Below are positions 46,001-53,639 of a stretch of 64,000 nucleotides of DNA, in pieces. Both the position numbers and the translations under genes were made by a program. Location: the NCBI GenBank assembly GCA_963682175.1, contig OY821771.1:11345001-11409000 (forward strand), given 5' to 3'. Origin of the DNA: Triglochin maritima. Lineage: Eukaryota > Streptophyta > Magnoliopsida > Alismatales > Juncaginaceae. A model generated the notes under the pieces. It had not been told where the DNA came from and did no database searches. It saw only the letters and a list, made by a program, of their open reading frames with translations. Position 1 is the stretch's first letter. Each line of letters starts with the position of its first letter.

Positions 46001-48321
46001 CCCAATAAGCAGCCTCTTTGTAGAATGTTGGATCAAGTGGTCCTCCTTGGAATGCCCGACGAGATTCAGCTGCCAAAGACCGCACCTGAAAGGATCAAAA
46101 AGAGGATGAGTAGCACGACTTGATACTAGAAGTGCAAATTGGCATGTATCAATTAAAAAAATCGGAGGAGCATATTCTTTATAGGCACCACATGTTGGAT
46201 AACAGAACTAAGAGACAACAAGCATTAATGAAACACTCAAATTACCAAAATGATAGTTGTACAATACATAGTCTTATATCTCTATTTCTACAGCATCACA
46301 GAGGTCGGTCAGTAATGCTTCCAGGCAAACAAACATATAATCATTTCAACATCTCTATTTCCACAGAGTTCCAGACATCACAGAGGTCGATCAGTAATGC
46401 TTCCGAGCAAGCAAATATATAATCAATTTCAACTAGGATTTTTCTCCAGCAAAAAACAATTAGGAGTATATTTTTATCGTATTTTTACTTCAGATTATTA
46501 TAATGTAACATTTTCTACTTCACAAAGCCATGCCATTATTCTTGTAGATTTAAAAGTGCACCTTATCAGCAACCATAAATAAATGCATACCCAACAAAGT
46601 AAACGACCTCTTCTAGTAAGCAATGGCCGGAGGAACATGTCATGGTTACGGTAGAAGTAATATAAAGAAGCCATAAGAAGAAAGCAACGGCAGGAGGAAC
46701 ATGTTTATGTTATGGTTACAAAAGGAGCAAGTAACTTAAGAAAGTTATGAGAAGAAGAGAGAGTTGGGTATGGGGCAACATGGATCCTCTGGCCTATAAA
46801 ATCCAACAAAATATAGGATAATTGAAGGATATTCGGATATTCATCCTAAAGATCTAATCAGAATCAAGATATTTAGCAAGAAAAGTCAGAACTAATGTCA
46901 CCACATGTCCACATAGAGGTTTCGCAAATCAGAACAGAAACAACTCAAATCCATGACAGAAGGAAATCGCCCAAAATGGAATATTTTCCTATCCTACCCT
47001 TCAAGAACAGGTCAGAGTCTTTAGGGTGTGATTTGGTTTGCAACAAGTGGTTTTTTGCTGTTTATTGGTGAATTGGAGTCTTGCTGAAAAGTTAGAACTT
47101 CAGCTCACTTCCTAATGAGTGGTACGAATTTATAATTGTGTTCAGAGGGACGGAAGTCATCCATTTGTGTTGTATAATGGAAGAAAACTTGACATTCCTG
47201 GATATTAGAATGGAAGTTAGAGCTCTTTCAAAGTTCATCATATTTATAATAATATGACCATGAACTTGACACTTTTTTATCGAGTAAACTTGAATACTTG
47301 ATACTCGATCGGTGAATATACTCGAGATCAAAACTTTGACATCATAATCATGGAAATCATTCCTTACGAGCAAACATCGGGTTTAAAGAAATATCAAATC
47401 AACATATCTAAACTAGGTGTCATATAATCATCAAAACAACTAAAACAAACAGGGACCTAAGGACCAATAAATTATTATTATTGTATGTCTGAACATAAAA
47501 TATTGATAACTCGTTAAAAATCTCATGCTAAAAAAACAAAAGAAATCAAGAGTGTGCTTCTTTGTTCCATTTTATGACTTTGAATACATAATATAATACA
47601 AATTTACATTCTGGCCGTAAATTGTTACACTGGATTTCCACCTTGACTACATTTACCCAAATCCATACTAATAACAACAGGATCAAGGTTTATACAGAAG
47701 CAACGCAGTCATTCCAGTCACTAGTGAGAGTAACAGCACAACAGTCCGAAACGAGATTTGGTAGACAAACCAACTGATTTCAGTATATGTTAAAACACAC
47801 ATGACGATCCCGGTATCCATTTTTTAAAATACAATAAGATGGAATTCGGGAACCTTGAATGGCTGCTGCATGGCAGAAACAAAAACAGCATGCAGAAATC
47901 ACTGAACATCATCTTAAATTTAATCGATGAAGTTACTCATTTCAATTCAGAATGTCAGGCACTATACACAAAACAAATTCAACTCCAGCAATCCATCCTG
48001 ATAAAACATAAGAAGACTTGCCTGCTTGTAGCTGCCACCATTTCCGGGAATAAAAAGAACAGGAACACCACTCAGCTTCTTCAAATGCTCTTTGAAGTCG
48101 ATCTGCTTCCAGCCCTCATGATACAAGAACAGTCCATACTTGTCGAACGACACATTGGCAGGAGACGAAATGGGAATGTAGGTCGGGTACATGTACGTCA
48201 TTGCACACCCACTGGATGCTGGATTGAGAAGATCATAGAGCGCCACAAGACCGACGCAGACCGACAAAATTACCACAGATGCCACTCGAAACTTGGATTT
48301 GACACCAACCGCTGTGGACAT
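23198..48321 (-). CDS. PGAP1: GPI inositol-deacylase, PGAP1-like, 18 coding exons
   Basis: PGAP1/Bst1-type enzymes sit in the ER membrane and remove the acyl chain from the inositol of GPI anchors, an early step before GPI-anchored proteins leave the ER. Joined exons (minus strand): 48321-48022, 46085-45843, 45096-44906, 44832-44661, 43745-43608, 43525-43360, 39684-39545, 39097-38918, 38182-38072, 35284-35165, 35069-34913, 33955-33792, 33422-33336, 28906-28578, 26778-26697, 26617-26478, 25323-25056, 23533-23198. Total 3324 nt, 1107 residues, all phases compatible, no stop. Residues 13-29 are a signal anchor. The alpha/beta-hydrolase begins at VLFIPGNGGSYKQ, with the nucleophile elbow GHSMGG (Ser214). 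The C-terminal third (724-1070) has several hydrophobic segments. The arrangement matches the plant homologue represented by Arabidopsis At3g27325. No frame damage despite many intronic insertions. Confidence 0.93.
23982..24937. mobile_element. Long inverted-repeat (foldback) element in PGAP1 intron 17
   Basis: About 956 bp whose two halves are diverged reverse complements with arms of roughly 450 bp. The left end starts GGATTTTTTACTTGGGTACG and the right end, reversed, GGTTTTTTTACTTAGGTACG. AAATTAAA flanks both sides, consistent with an 8-9-bp TSD. Long TIRs and a 9-bp-class TSD point to a Mutator-like non-autonomous element. No protein is encoded. Confidence 0.75.
25056..25323 (-). CDS. PGAP1: PGAP1 exon 17 (residues 907-996)
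   Basis: Acceptor AACAG|TTTTTT, donor CAG|GTATGG. Encodes SFLAASFRSHAQ, a Ser/Asn-rich loop and the helix VLILHLSAASMFVPSLVAWL. Confidence 0.93.
26000..26056 (-). mobile_element. Minimal 5'-truncated LINE-like insertion with long TSD (intron 16)
   Basis: The 19-bp sequence TAATCATTGATATTAGCTT occurs at 26000-26018 and 26038-26056. The intervening 19 bp reads on the minus strand CCGATCAAAAAGAAAAGAA, resembling the tail of plant L1 elements (CCGATCAAAA...). A long TSD around a bare A-rich tail suggests target-primed reverse transcription that copied almost nothing. Confidence 0.45.
26478..26617 (-). CDS. PGAP1: PGAP1 exon 16 (residues 861-907)
   Basis: Acceptor GATATAG|GTTGTG, donor AG|GTAATC, phase 2 exit. 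Encodes IPLVCFVHPAIGLLVLLL and the Cys/His-rich YDAYCCHAALC. Confidence 0.9.
26697..26778 (-). CDS. PGAP1: PGAP1 exon 15 (residues 833-860)
   Basis: 82 nt, acceptor CTGCAG|TTGGCA, donor AAG|GTAAAA. Encodes WQAWQGNACLIFL and FSSLLHSLK. Found from the homologue pattern and the phase-2 join; too short to stand out as an ORF. Confidence 0.9.
27372..28174. mobile_element. Non-autonomous hAT element in PGAP1 intron 14
   Basis: 803 bp, perfect 8-bp TSD CTTTTCAT at 27364-27371 and 28175-28182. Ends are TAGGGCTGCCAAG and, reversed, TAGGGGTGTAATC. Subterminal regions are full of GCTCG/CGAGC motifs in both orientations; the centre is AT-rich with no transposase. The 8-bp TSD and short TAGGG TIR fit hAT. 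Confidence 0.85.
28578..28906 (-). CDS. PGAP1: PGAP1 exon 14, start of membrane domain (residues 724-833)
   Basis: Acceptor TTTCAG|ATAGCA, donor CG|GTCAGT, phase 2 exit. Contains hydrophobic helices such as GFVFAVIFFALM, PFLLLAVVPLIFPLVLSF and VSLMCYLVANGFAIILVL. Confidence 0.93.
29390..29581 (+). mobile_element. tRNA-derived SINE-like sequence (intron 13)
   Basis: GCATGACCCAGCTGG (29396-29410) looks like an RNA polymerase III A box and TAGTTTGAATACC (29449-29461) like a B box, spaced as in tRNA-derived SINEs. The 3' end runs into an AT tract at the copia LTR start. The exact ends and TSD are unclear. Confidence 0.5.
29582..29825 (+). repeat. 5' LTR of the intron-13 copia element
   Basis: 244 bp, alignable along its length with 32814-33061. 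Followed directly by the PBS. Confidence 0.9.
29858..30157 (+). pseudogene. Copia gag N-terminal fragment
   Basis: The frame is open from an ATG at 29825 that overlaps the PBS; the more likely Gag start is the in-frame ATG at 29861 (MVETPDD). VVTLNGRNFLEWAQSVKLA, DGPGKVEFLTGEEP and WRSENSLITTWLLNSI are the copia Gag (gag-polypeptide) N-terminal pattern. The frame closes at 30157, where internal sequence has been lost. Confidence 0.85.
30106..30214 (+). repeat. 26-bp direct repeat around a 20-bp palindrome at the deletion junction
   Basis: A 26-bp sequence beginning GTCAGAAAACTCCC is present at 30106-30131 and 30189-30214. Between the copies, 30163-30182 is a perfect palindrome, ATATCTCATGCATGAGATAT. 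The junction joins gag to integrase. Confidence 0.9.
30181..30669 (+). pseudogene. Copia integrase, C-terminal half
   Basis: TPQQNGITERKNRHLLEIAR holds the catalytic Glu (in ITERKNRH); PKVFWGDAISHATFLINRM and KIFGCIVFIHNKD, then KRCVFLGYS follow. The HHCC finger and the two catalytic Asp residues are missing, removed by the deletion whose edge is at about 30132-30214. Confidence 0.9.
30670..32803 (+). pseudogene. Copia RT and RNase H remnants
   Basis: An acidic linker (30809-31177) is followed by RT pieces in several frames: GCKWVFTIKFNSDG (31408-31450), LDVKNVFLIGDLEEVF (31610-31660), KSLYGLKQSPE (31720-31755), VYVDDIIVTG (31868-31896) and KDLGTLKYFLGMEFARSK (31954-32010). RNase H shows SVAARSSTETEFQAVANGL and YYDNKVAISMANN (32440-32610). 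Frameshifts and stops inactivate all of it. Confidence 0.85.
32814..33061 (+). repeat. 3' LTR of the intron-13 copia element
   Basis: 248 bp, same family as 29582-29825 with scattered substitutions and small indels, so the insertion is not very recent. Confidence 0.9.
33336..33422 (-). CDS. PGAP1: PGAP1 exon 13 (residues 695-723)
   Basis: Acceptor TTGCAG|GTGGAT, donor CAG|GTAGCC. Encodes VDPHCSYKIISSVSWTTAAG, ahead of the membrane domain. Confidence 0.92.
33792..33955 (-). CDS. PGAP1: PGAP1 exon 12 (residues 640-694)
   Basis: Acceptor TTTCAG|GCTTAT, donor CTG|GTAGGG. Encodes LCKLRCFPPVALVWDYTSGL. Confidence 0.92.
34000..34047. repeat. (ATT)16 microsatellite in PGAP1 intron 11
   Basis: Uninterrupted run ending 45 bp upstream (gene direction) of the exon 12 acceptor; on the gene strand it is (AAT)n, in the branch-point neighbourhood. 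Confidence 0.95.
34913..35069 (-). CDS. PGAP1: PGAP1 exon 11 (residues 588-640)
   Basis: Acceptor TTCTAG|GGCATC after a 95-bp intron, donor A|GTAAGT, phase 1 exit. Encodes HPLALNLSYPVSLGLLPIAL. Confidence 0.92.
35165..35284 (-). CDS. PGAP1: PGAP1 exon 10 (residues 548-587)
   Basis: Acceptor GTCCAG|ACTGTT, donor GAG|GTGAGA. Encodes SGRPPPAASMAVGQFFHP. Confidence 0.93.
35660..36716 (+). mobile_element. Short non-autonomous LTR element in PGAP1 intron 9
   Basis: Two diverged LTR-like repeats, about 35660-35847 and 36514-36716, share TTGATAAxACTT, a TTCTT-rich core and ...CTCTATxTATAGxGGAC. A PBS-like TGGTACCGAAACCCAAG follows the first and CTTGAGGGAG, a polypurine tract, precedes the second at 36501-36510. 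The 660-bp interior has no retroviral domain, so it is a non-autonomous copia derivative. Ends are approximate. Confidence 0.65.
36717..38071. other. PGAP1 intron 9, remaining part
   Basis: AT-rich, nothing recognised. Confidence 0.5.
38072..38182 (-). CDS. PGAP1: PGAP1 exon 9 (residues 511-547)
   Basis: Acceptor TGTTAG|ATTGAA, donor CCG|GTAATA. Encodes FWLTPEDMRGFRFLTISVAP. Confidence 0.92.
38918..39097 (-). CDS. PGAP1: PGAP1 exon 8 (residues 451-510)
   Basis: Acceptor TTTAG|GGATCA, donor CAG|GTAAGA, phase 0. Encodes FVTNLAPCSGVRLHLWPEK. Confidence 0.93.
39545..39684 (-). CDS. PGAP1: PGAP1 exon 7 (residues 404-450)
   Basis: Acceptor CATACAG|GCCATG, donor CTG|GTAACT. Encodes THLNWVDDGLEKDLYIQS and RRRWLDIKKL, the start of the luminal beta-rich region. 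Confidence 0.92.
39807..40867. mobile_element. TRIM array with inverted LTR copies in PGAP1 intron 6
   Basis: Six copies of a roughly 110-bp TRIM LTR with TGTTAGA...TCTAACA ends. Plus orientation: about 39807-39913, 39984-40097, 40190 to about 40296. Minus orientation: 40371-40478, 40553-40664, 40756-40867. Internal segments carry a tRNA-Met PBS (TGGTATTAGAGCC at 40098; reversed at 40358-40370) and a GAGAGGGAG-type polypurine tract, with a conserved CCACGCGTAGACACGTGTC block. Near-identical flanks GAAAC (39802-39806) and GAAAT (40868-40872) look like one TSD around the array. No protein is encoded. Confidence 0.85.
40868..41864. other. PGAP1 intron 6, part between TRIM array and solo LTR
   Basis: No gene. 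A segment near 41148-41260 starting CTTTTTTAGTAGGTAAAACAG could be an old retroposon tail, but I cannot name it. Confidence 0.35.
41865..41869. repeat. TSD of SIRE solo LTR, distal copy (catac)
   Basis: CATAC, identical to 43355-43359. On the gene strand both read GTATG. Confidence 0.9.
42421..42430 (-). promoter_or_regulatory. TATA box in the intronic SIRE LTR
   Basis: TTATAAATAG on the minus strand, facing PGAP1 exons 7-18. Confidence 0.55.
42525..42975. repeat. GGTCGACCGAA minisatellite-like cluster
   Basis: About 13 exact or near copies of CGGTCGACCGAA, irregularly spaced, inside the solo LTR. Each core is a GGTCGACC palindrome. Confidence 0.85.
43355..43359. repeat. TSD of SIRE solo LTR, proximal copy, and PGAP1 exon 6 donor
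   Basis: CATAC; on the gene strand GTATG, the first five bases of intron 6. Confidence 0.9.
43360..43525 (-). CDS. PGAP1: PGAP1 exon 6 (residues 349-404)
   Basis: Acceptor GTGCAG|ATCTCA. The donor is G|GTATGT, of which GTATG is the target duplication of a solo LTR and the last T is the LTR's first base. Exits in phase 1 and joins correctly to exon 7. Confidence 0.93.
43608..43745 (-). CDS. PGAP1: PGAP1 exon 5 (residues 303-348)
   Basis: Acceptor TTCCAG|GTAAGA, donor CAG|GTGAAT. Encodes KLSSLDGIVPPSHGFM and MDHQSILWCNQVV; the DHQSILWCNQ segment likely holds the hydrolase histidine. Confidence 0.93.
44661..44832 (-). CDS. PGAP1: PGAP1 exon 4 (residues 245-302)
   Basis: Acceptor CCCAG|GTCGCC after a 73-bp intron, donor CAG|GTTTTT, phase 0 exit. 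Encodes SPPLALQPSLGHYFSQVN and VVVVSISGGILDYQ. Confidence 0.93.
44906..45096 (-). CDS. PGAP1: PGAP1 exon 3 with catalytic Ser214
   Basis: Acceptor TTATAG|ATTCTA, donor CA|GTAAGC, ends in phase 2. Carries VILVGHSMGGFVARAA, the GxSxG-type nucleophile elbow of the lipase-like domain. Confidence 0.95.
45843..46085 (-). CDS. PGAP1: PGAP1 exon 2 (residues 101-181)
   Basis: Acceptor TTTCAG|GTGCGG, donor AAG|GTAATG, phase 0 on both sides. Encodes VRSLAAESRRAFQGG and the DWFTVDLEGEHSAMDG core of the hydrolase. Confidence 0.95.
46268..46433. repeat. Diverged tandem duplication in PGAP1 intron 1
   Basis: Two units of about 82 bp, each with ATCTCTATTTCxACAG, CATCACAGAGGTCGxTCAG and AATCA(A)TTTCAAC. Confidence 0.75.
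48022..48321 (-). CDS. PGAP1: PGAP1 exon 1 (residues 1-100)
   Basis: ATG at 48321. Signal anchor, then SPANVSFDKYGLFLYHEGW and VPVLFIPGNGGSYKQ, the first hydrolase strand. The 5' splice site is CAG|GCAAGT, a GC donor; a GT would need one base change. Phase 0. Confidence 0.93.
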
Positions 48322-49158
48322 CCTGCCTAACTAAAGGATCGACTACCAAAACGATCAAGTTCAGCGAAATGCGCCGCTATGATCAAATTCAGACAGAACT
48401 CCTATGAAGCTCAAGCAGCGAAGCAGACACTATAGAAAACGCTAACTTACAGCTGACTTCTAGAAGCGATGCGATTTCGGAATTTGAACTACAGAAAGAC
48501 GACCGATTCAAATCGATAACGAAAATGAAAATGTCAACAGCCAAGTCGAGAAAGGCGCGGCTCAACTAAACTAAACTAAATTAAACTAAAAACGACCGAT
48601 CGAATCAAAAGTTTTCCCGATTTCGATAGAAAGCTCGCAACACCTCCAATTCAACTGGAATCCGAAACGAACTCCGATTCCAAACAAAATACCGTAGAAA
48701 ACACACAATCTACTCAAAAACCTAAAAGTTAAACTCAGCTCCAAAAATCGCGACGAAACCTCAAACGAAAACCAGAAATTACGCGAGTTTCAGGTTCGAA
48801 CACGCGAGCGCATCTCGGATCCGGAAATGGGATTCAGATCGGAAGGCGTCGGTCGGAGTGGAATCGGTGGTTTGGGATTTGGATCGGAGGCGACGGAGTT
48901 GGAGGAGAGGGTAACCACGTGGGTTGGGGGTGATACCGGGAGAGGCCGGTGGCGTGGTGGTTTCAGGTGGTTTCGTCACCGGGAATCGCCGGTGGATTTG
49001 TCGGATTCGGATCTCGGACTCGGAGGGAAGGTGGGCCCGCCCGAGTTTGGATGGGCTGTGCTGGTCTGGGAGCGCAATTTAGAAAAAGGGACGGGACTAC
49101 TTTGGGTTATTTGCTTTTATTAGTGTTTGTGTTGCATTGATTGTTTGATACCTTTGAG
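48322..49158 (-). promoter_or_regulatory. PGAP1 5' untranslated region and proximal promoter
   Basis: No TE in the first 840 bp upstream of the ATG. The outer part (48780-49080) is GC- and CpG-rich, unlike the AT-rich surroundings. A 66-codon minus-strand ORF (48979-48779) could be an upstream ORF if transcription starts beyond it; nothing in the sequence proves this. No clear TATA box. Confidence 0.45.
49151..49158. repeat. hAT target site duplication, left copy (cctttgag)
   Basis: CCTTTGAG, identical to 51949-51956. Confidence 0.95.
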
Positions 49159-49174
49159 TAAAGTTGGGACCTGG

Positions 49175-49345
49175 GCCGTGCCCGCGGCGGGCTGGCACGG
49201 CCCGTGAACGGCCCGGCCCGGCACGCGGCACGCCGGGCTGGCGGGCCGTGCCGAGCCGGGCAACTAGCCGTTGCGGGCCGTGCCGGCCCGGCCCGCGGCG
49301 GGCCGGCGTGCCTGCCGTTGGTGCGGGCCGGCACGGCCCGCAACG
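49175..49345. repeat. GC-rich subterminal repeats of the hAT element, left
   Basis: Dense GGCCCG and CGGGCC motifs on both strands. A matching cluster lies at 51838-51935. ORFs read through this block are artefacts of its composition. Confidence 0.85.
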
Positions 49346-49673
49346 GCTATAAGGTTTTTTTTGTTTTTACTTTTACCAATCCTATAAATACCTCACACCC
49401 CTTCACTCATTCCTCACCAATTCTCTCAATCTTCTTCTCTTCTAATCATTCCAAATTTCCAATCTTCAAGCAATTTGTGTTAGTCGGGTTTTGCGAAAAG
49501 CGGGTCGAGTTTGAAGTAAAGTGGGTCGAGTTGAAGCTTTCCATCCGAGTTTTCTTCTCGTCCGACCGACTTCTCGCCGATCACTGAGCATTTTCTAAAC
49601 TTACTTTGCATTCACTTCATTAGATTACATGGCTAGTTTGAAAACAATATTTATGCTTTACTTAGTAATTTGC

Positions 49674-51625
49674 ATGACTAGTTCTGACGATGAAATTCAA
49701 AATGTTGCATTGTCAAATGTTGCATCTTCATCTAAATCACGTAGACGTAGAACTAGTAAAGTTTGGGAAGATTTTGATTTAGGGCAAGATGAAAATGGTA
49801 ATGACATTGCATTTTGTAAGTTATGCCAAAAACAATATACTGCTAAAACTAGTGCAGGCACAGGCCATTTAACTAGACATGCAATTAAATGTAAACTTAG
49901 GCATAATTCATCTGTGCAAGATTCTAGACAAACCACAATAGATTGTAGTTCTGGTACATTTAGGAAATTTGATCCTGCTCGTGCTAGAGAACATGTAGTG
50001 GAATACATAATTAGAGATGAATTGTCATTTAGTACTGTAGAATCTAGTGCATTTAGAAAAATGTGTGAATATCTTAATCCTGAAACTAAACATATGAGTA
50101 GACGTACTTTTAAAAATTTAGCTATGAAAAGATTTGAATTTGAACGATCGAAAATTATTAACTTGTTTGAATCAACAAATAAAAGAGTAGCAATGACTAG
50201 TGATTGTTGGACCTCAGCTAATGAATTTGCATATGCATGTACAACTGTTCATTACATAGATGATCGTTGGAGGTTAAACAAAAGAATTTTGTCATTTTTA
50301 CCTTTAGATTATCCACACACTACTCGTGCTATATTTGATCATGTTAGTGACATTATTTCAACCCACAAATTTAAAAAGATAGTAACAACCATGTCTTTTG
50401 ATAATGCAACTAACAACACATCTGTTGTAGAAATGTTTAAGGCATTTTTAGAACCACCCGTAAAAGGCCAATGTTTTCATATTAGATGTGTATGTCATTC
50501 TTTAAATTTAATTGTACAAGACGGATTAGAGATTCTTAAATATTATGTAAGTAATGTTATGGAGGTTATTAGATTTTGTGGAGTTAGTAGTACATCTAGG
50601 TATCAACAATTTAGAGAATTTTGTACCTATAATGACATTAGGCCTAAGAGATTTAGTTTAGATGCACCTCATAGATGGAACTCCACATATGAAATGCTTA
50701 AAATGACAATTCCATATAAACTTGTTATTACAACTTTTTATAATGAAAAACAAAATAATGACATGTTATCTGAAATTGATTGGTTAAATGTTGAATTTTT
50801 AGTCGATTTTTTGAAACCTTTTTTCTATTTACTAAAAAATTAAGTGGACGTTATTATCCAACTTCGAACTTATTTTTAATCGAAATTTGTAGAGTTACTA
50901 AAGTTTTTGCAAAATATAGGTTTCAAAATAGTTTAGGAGATGTATTTACAACAATGGAATCAAAATTTGCTAAGTATTGGAACCCCCCCCCACTAGTGTT
51001 TTGTTTAGCTTTAGTCATAGACCCTAGGTTTAAAAAAGAAGGTTTACAAGTTTTTTTAGAAGAAATTTATGAAAACATGAACTATGATAACCCTCAAGCC
51101 CATGTAGATGCATCTATTGCTTTATTAAGAAAATATTTTGAAGAATATAGTTTAACTTATAATGTAGGATCTAATGTAGCAAGTACTTCATCACAACCAC
51201 CCGTTCAGCCGATGTCGTTAGAAGACGACGAGGACGCTACGTGGGCGTGGTTAACCCAAAAGAAGAAAAAATATGTTTCAAATGTATGTCATAATGAATT
51301 AGATTCGTTTTTGAACTTAGATTTATATCTGTCCCCCCAAGAATCCAAAAATTTAGATGTATTAGACTGGTGGAAACACAACGAAGGTAGGTTTCCCATA
51401 GTTGCTGAAATAGCTAAGGACTTATTGTGTGCTCCGGCGTCTACTGTGGCGTCGGAAGCGGCTTTTTCTGCAGGGAAGCGAGTGATGACGGATCGACGAC
51501 ACAGTCTCGCGCCCGACTCGATGCAGATGTGTGTGTGCCTAAAGGATTGGTTGGACGCAGAAGACAGAGTGCAGAACCAATATGAAGCCAAAGACGACGA
51601 CGAAGAGACGTGGCCGGAGCAGTAG
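49674..51625 (+). pseudogene. hAT transposase with BED zinc finger, one frameshift
   Basis: The first part (to 50843) begins MTSSDDE at 49674, or MASLK at 49629. A BED finger follows: WEDFDLG, then CKLC and HLTRHAIKC. The RNase H-like core includes AMTSDCWTSANEFAYACTT with a catalytic-type Asp, and MSFDNATNN, CVCHSLNLIVQDG. The frame ends at 50843 at KN-stop; the downstream reading continues in another frame, SGRYYPTSNLF, into 50954-51625 with FAKYWNPPPLVFCLALVID and the hAT dimerisation domain (DVLDWWKHNEGRFPIVAEIA, ASTVASEAAFSAGKRV). One indel near 50820-50840 explains the break. The enzyme would cut and paste hAT DNA. Confidence 0.92.
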
Positions 51626-51948
51626 ACGTACGTCGAATATTGTAGCCGAAAACGCGCCAAATGGGATGAATTTTTCCTAGAACCCCCTAGGTTTTTTTGT
51701 AATGATTCCTATGTTTCAGCTACAAACTTGTATTTCTCAAAAACCATTAATAAAATTGGCATTTTTTGGGGAAATCATTTCTATTTTTAGTTGAAAAAAA
51801 GTTTAAAACCCGACACGACCCGACACGACCCGAACCGACCCGACTCACGGCCCAGCCCAGCCCGGCCCGGCCCGCCAGGAGCCGGGCCGGCCCCGTCGGC
51901 CGGCGGGCCGTGCCGGGCCGGGCCGGCACGGCCCGGGTCCCACCCCTA

Positions 51949-51956
51949 CCTTTGAG
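51949..51956. repeat. hAT target site duplication, right copy (cctttgag)
   Basis: Identical to 49151-49158. Confidence 0.95.
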
Positions 51957-53639
51957 TTTCATCATTTCACTATCTAGTGCAGTTATTACACTTGAGTTGA
52001 GTATGTATCACGGTAGTTTAGGGTGACACTTGTCTCGATGATATACAAATTCATTTGATAGAATATAGTCACTAAATATAATTCGTTTAAATGTGGTAAC
52101 GAGTATGGTAATGACAGAGATAATAGTGTTTAAGATATATAGTTCATTCCATATTGGTATCTAAATTTTTAATTTCAAGATTTTTCCATAAATTTATAAG
52201 TTAAAACATAATATCCAATGCATATCCACATTTGATTGTTGTCTGCATCCATTTAACCCGACATATGGTTATGAATTATAAAACCGAGTATACATTATAT
52301 AAATATGGTACAAATATAGAAAAGTTGATATTCGCTTGACCATTTTCAACCCTCCGTATGAGGCATCTTAATAGAAGTAAAAGCAAATATCGAAAATTTT
52401 GGAAGAATTTTTTTGGCCTCATATGATGTGTTTGGATGTTATAGGTGGAGAGTTTTTAGAAGCTCTTGATCCATTTTTATCCCCAGAAGCTTAGACAAAA
52501 ACATGAATTAACAAAATTGAGAGGGAAAAGCTTCTGATACAACTAAATGTGAAATCATATTTTGTCCTCGTCACATGCACTATAACCCAACATTTTTTTT
52601 GGTTTTTTGATAATTTCACATGTGCATATAAATTACATGGTGGATAAGCTTAGAGACTTTGACATCTACAGTATTAATTCTGTAATAAACTATTTAAGAA
52701 AATGTACATCCAGACACACTCATAGTTCCTTCAAAAACTGGGTTTTGAAAGGTCGAGATATGCATACAGTTCCAGAAAAGATTGTTCAAAATCAATTTAA
52801 ACATACGAGATGAATTGAGTAATTTTATTACACTTTTTTTTGTTCCGACAAGTAATGTGGTAGATAAAATGAATATTTAAGATATGACATTTTTGTAGTG
52901 AGAAAGTGCAACATGTGAAATTCAATATAAGTTTACGAGAGCCCAGAGGCTCTTTCACATGAATTATATATCCAGGAAAACCCATATATATAAGCAATAT
53001 GATACTATATTTATCTAGCATAAGGCGTAACCCAAGTAGGTATCTTGATAGTGCGTTTATCCGGTTGGTATTGATGATGTTCTGGGAATTTAAAGGGTAA
53101 GGAAATAATTAACCCTTCGCTTTGATACTAACAAATCCACCCACTTGATTTGGATACCAAACCAACATGGTCCCCTCCAAAAATATTTGTCTTTGTTAAT
53201 TACGTTGGTTAACAACTTAACATTGTCCGTCATCATTTTTCAAATAGTATTACACCATTTTCACCCATTTTACGTCACTAGTTCCGCAGACTAATTTAAG
53301 GGATTCCTGGGATTGTGTTTTCTTTTCGATTTGGGTACGATTCATGCTTCAAATGACTATTGTGTTTTTTATATTTGTGGAACTTGATTTGTAGTTAATG
53401 TTCAAAGTTCAAACAAATTTGATAGGCTCCTATATTGGAGCACCAAGTAGAGAGCACTGCCTCGAGTAACTTCCACGAAATTATGCTAGAAGAACAAAAT
53501 TCAAGTTCATTTGAGGTTATGAAAACTCCATGAAAATTCATACCTCCTCAGGTACAAAAATAAATTTAAATTTAGGATCTAAAACATATCATTTCTATTT
53601 CCTTAGATACGGTGGGGCACCCATCCATTGGAAGAGAGT
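51957..53639. other. Intergenic, nothing recognised
   Basis: AT-rich, short random ORFs only. No LTR, TIR or RNA gene signature seen. Confidence 0.5.

Larger units (their letters stand above)
49159..51948 (+). mobile_element. Ac-like hAT transposon upstream of PGAP1
   Basis: 2790 bp with a perfect 8-bp TSD. The left end is TAAAGTTGGGACCTGGGCC and the right end, reversed, TAGGGGTGGGACCCGGGCC, an imperfect TIR. About 170 bp (left) and 100 bp (right) of subterminal sequence are made of GGCCCG/CGGGCC repeats, while the body is AT-rich. It encodes one BED-finger hAT transposase on the plus strand, broken by a frameshift, divergent from PGAP1. Confidence 0.95.

Noticed and set aside
48827..49140. 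98-codon plus-strand ORF upstream of PGAP1
   Set aside because: CpG-rich promoter region, no domain, and it runs up against the hAT insertion; no evidence of a divergent gene.
49107..49587. Ala/Arg/Pro/Gly-rich ORFs on both strands
   Set aside because: They come from the GC-rich subterminal repeats of the hAT element; open in many frames only because of base composition.
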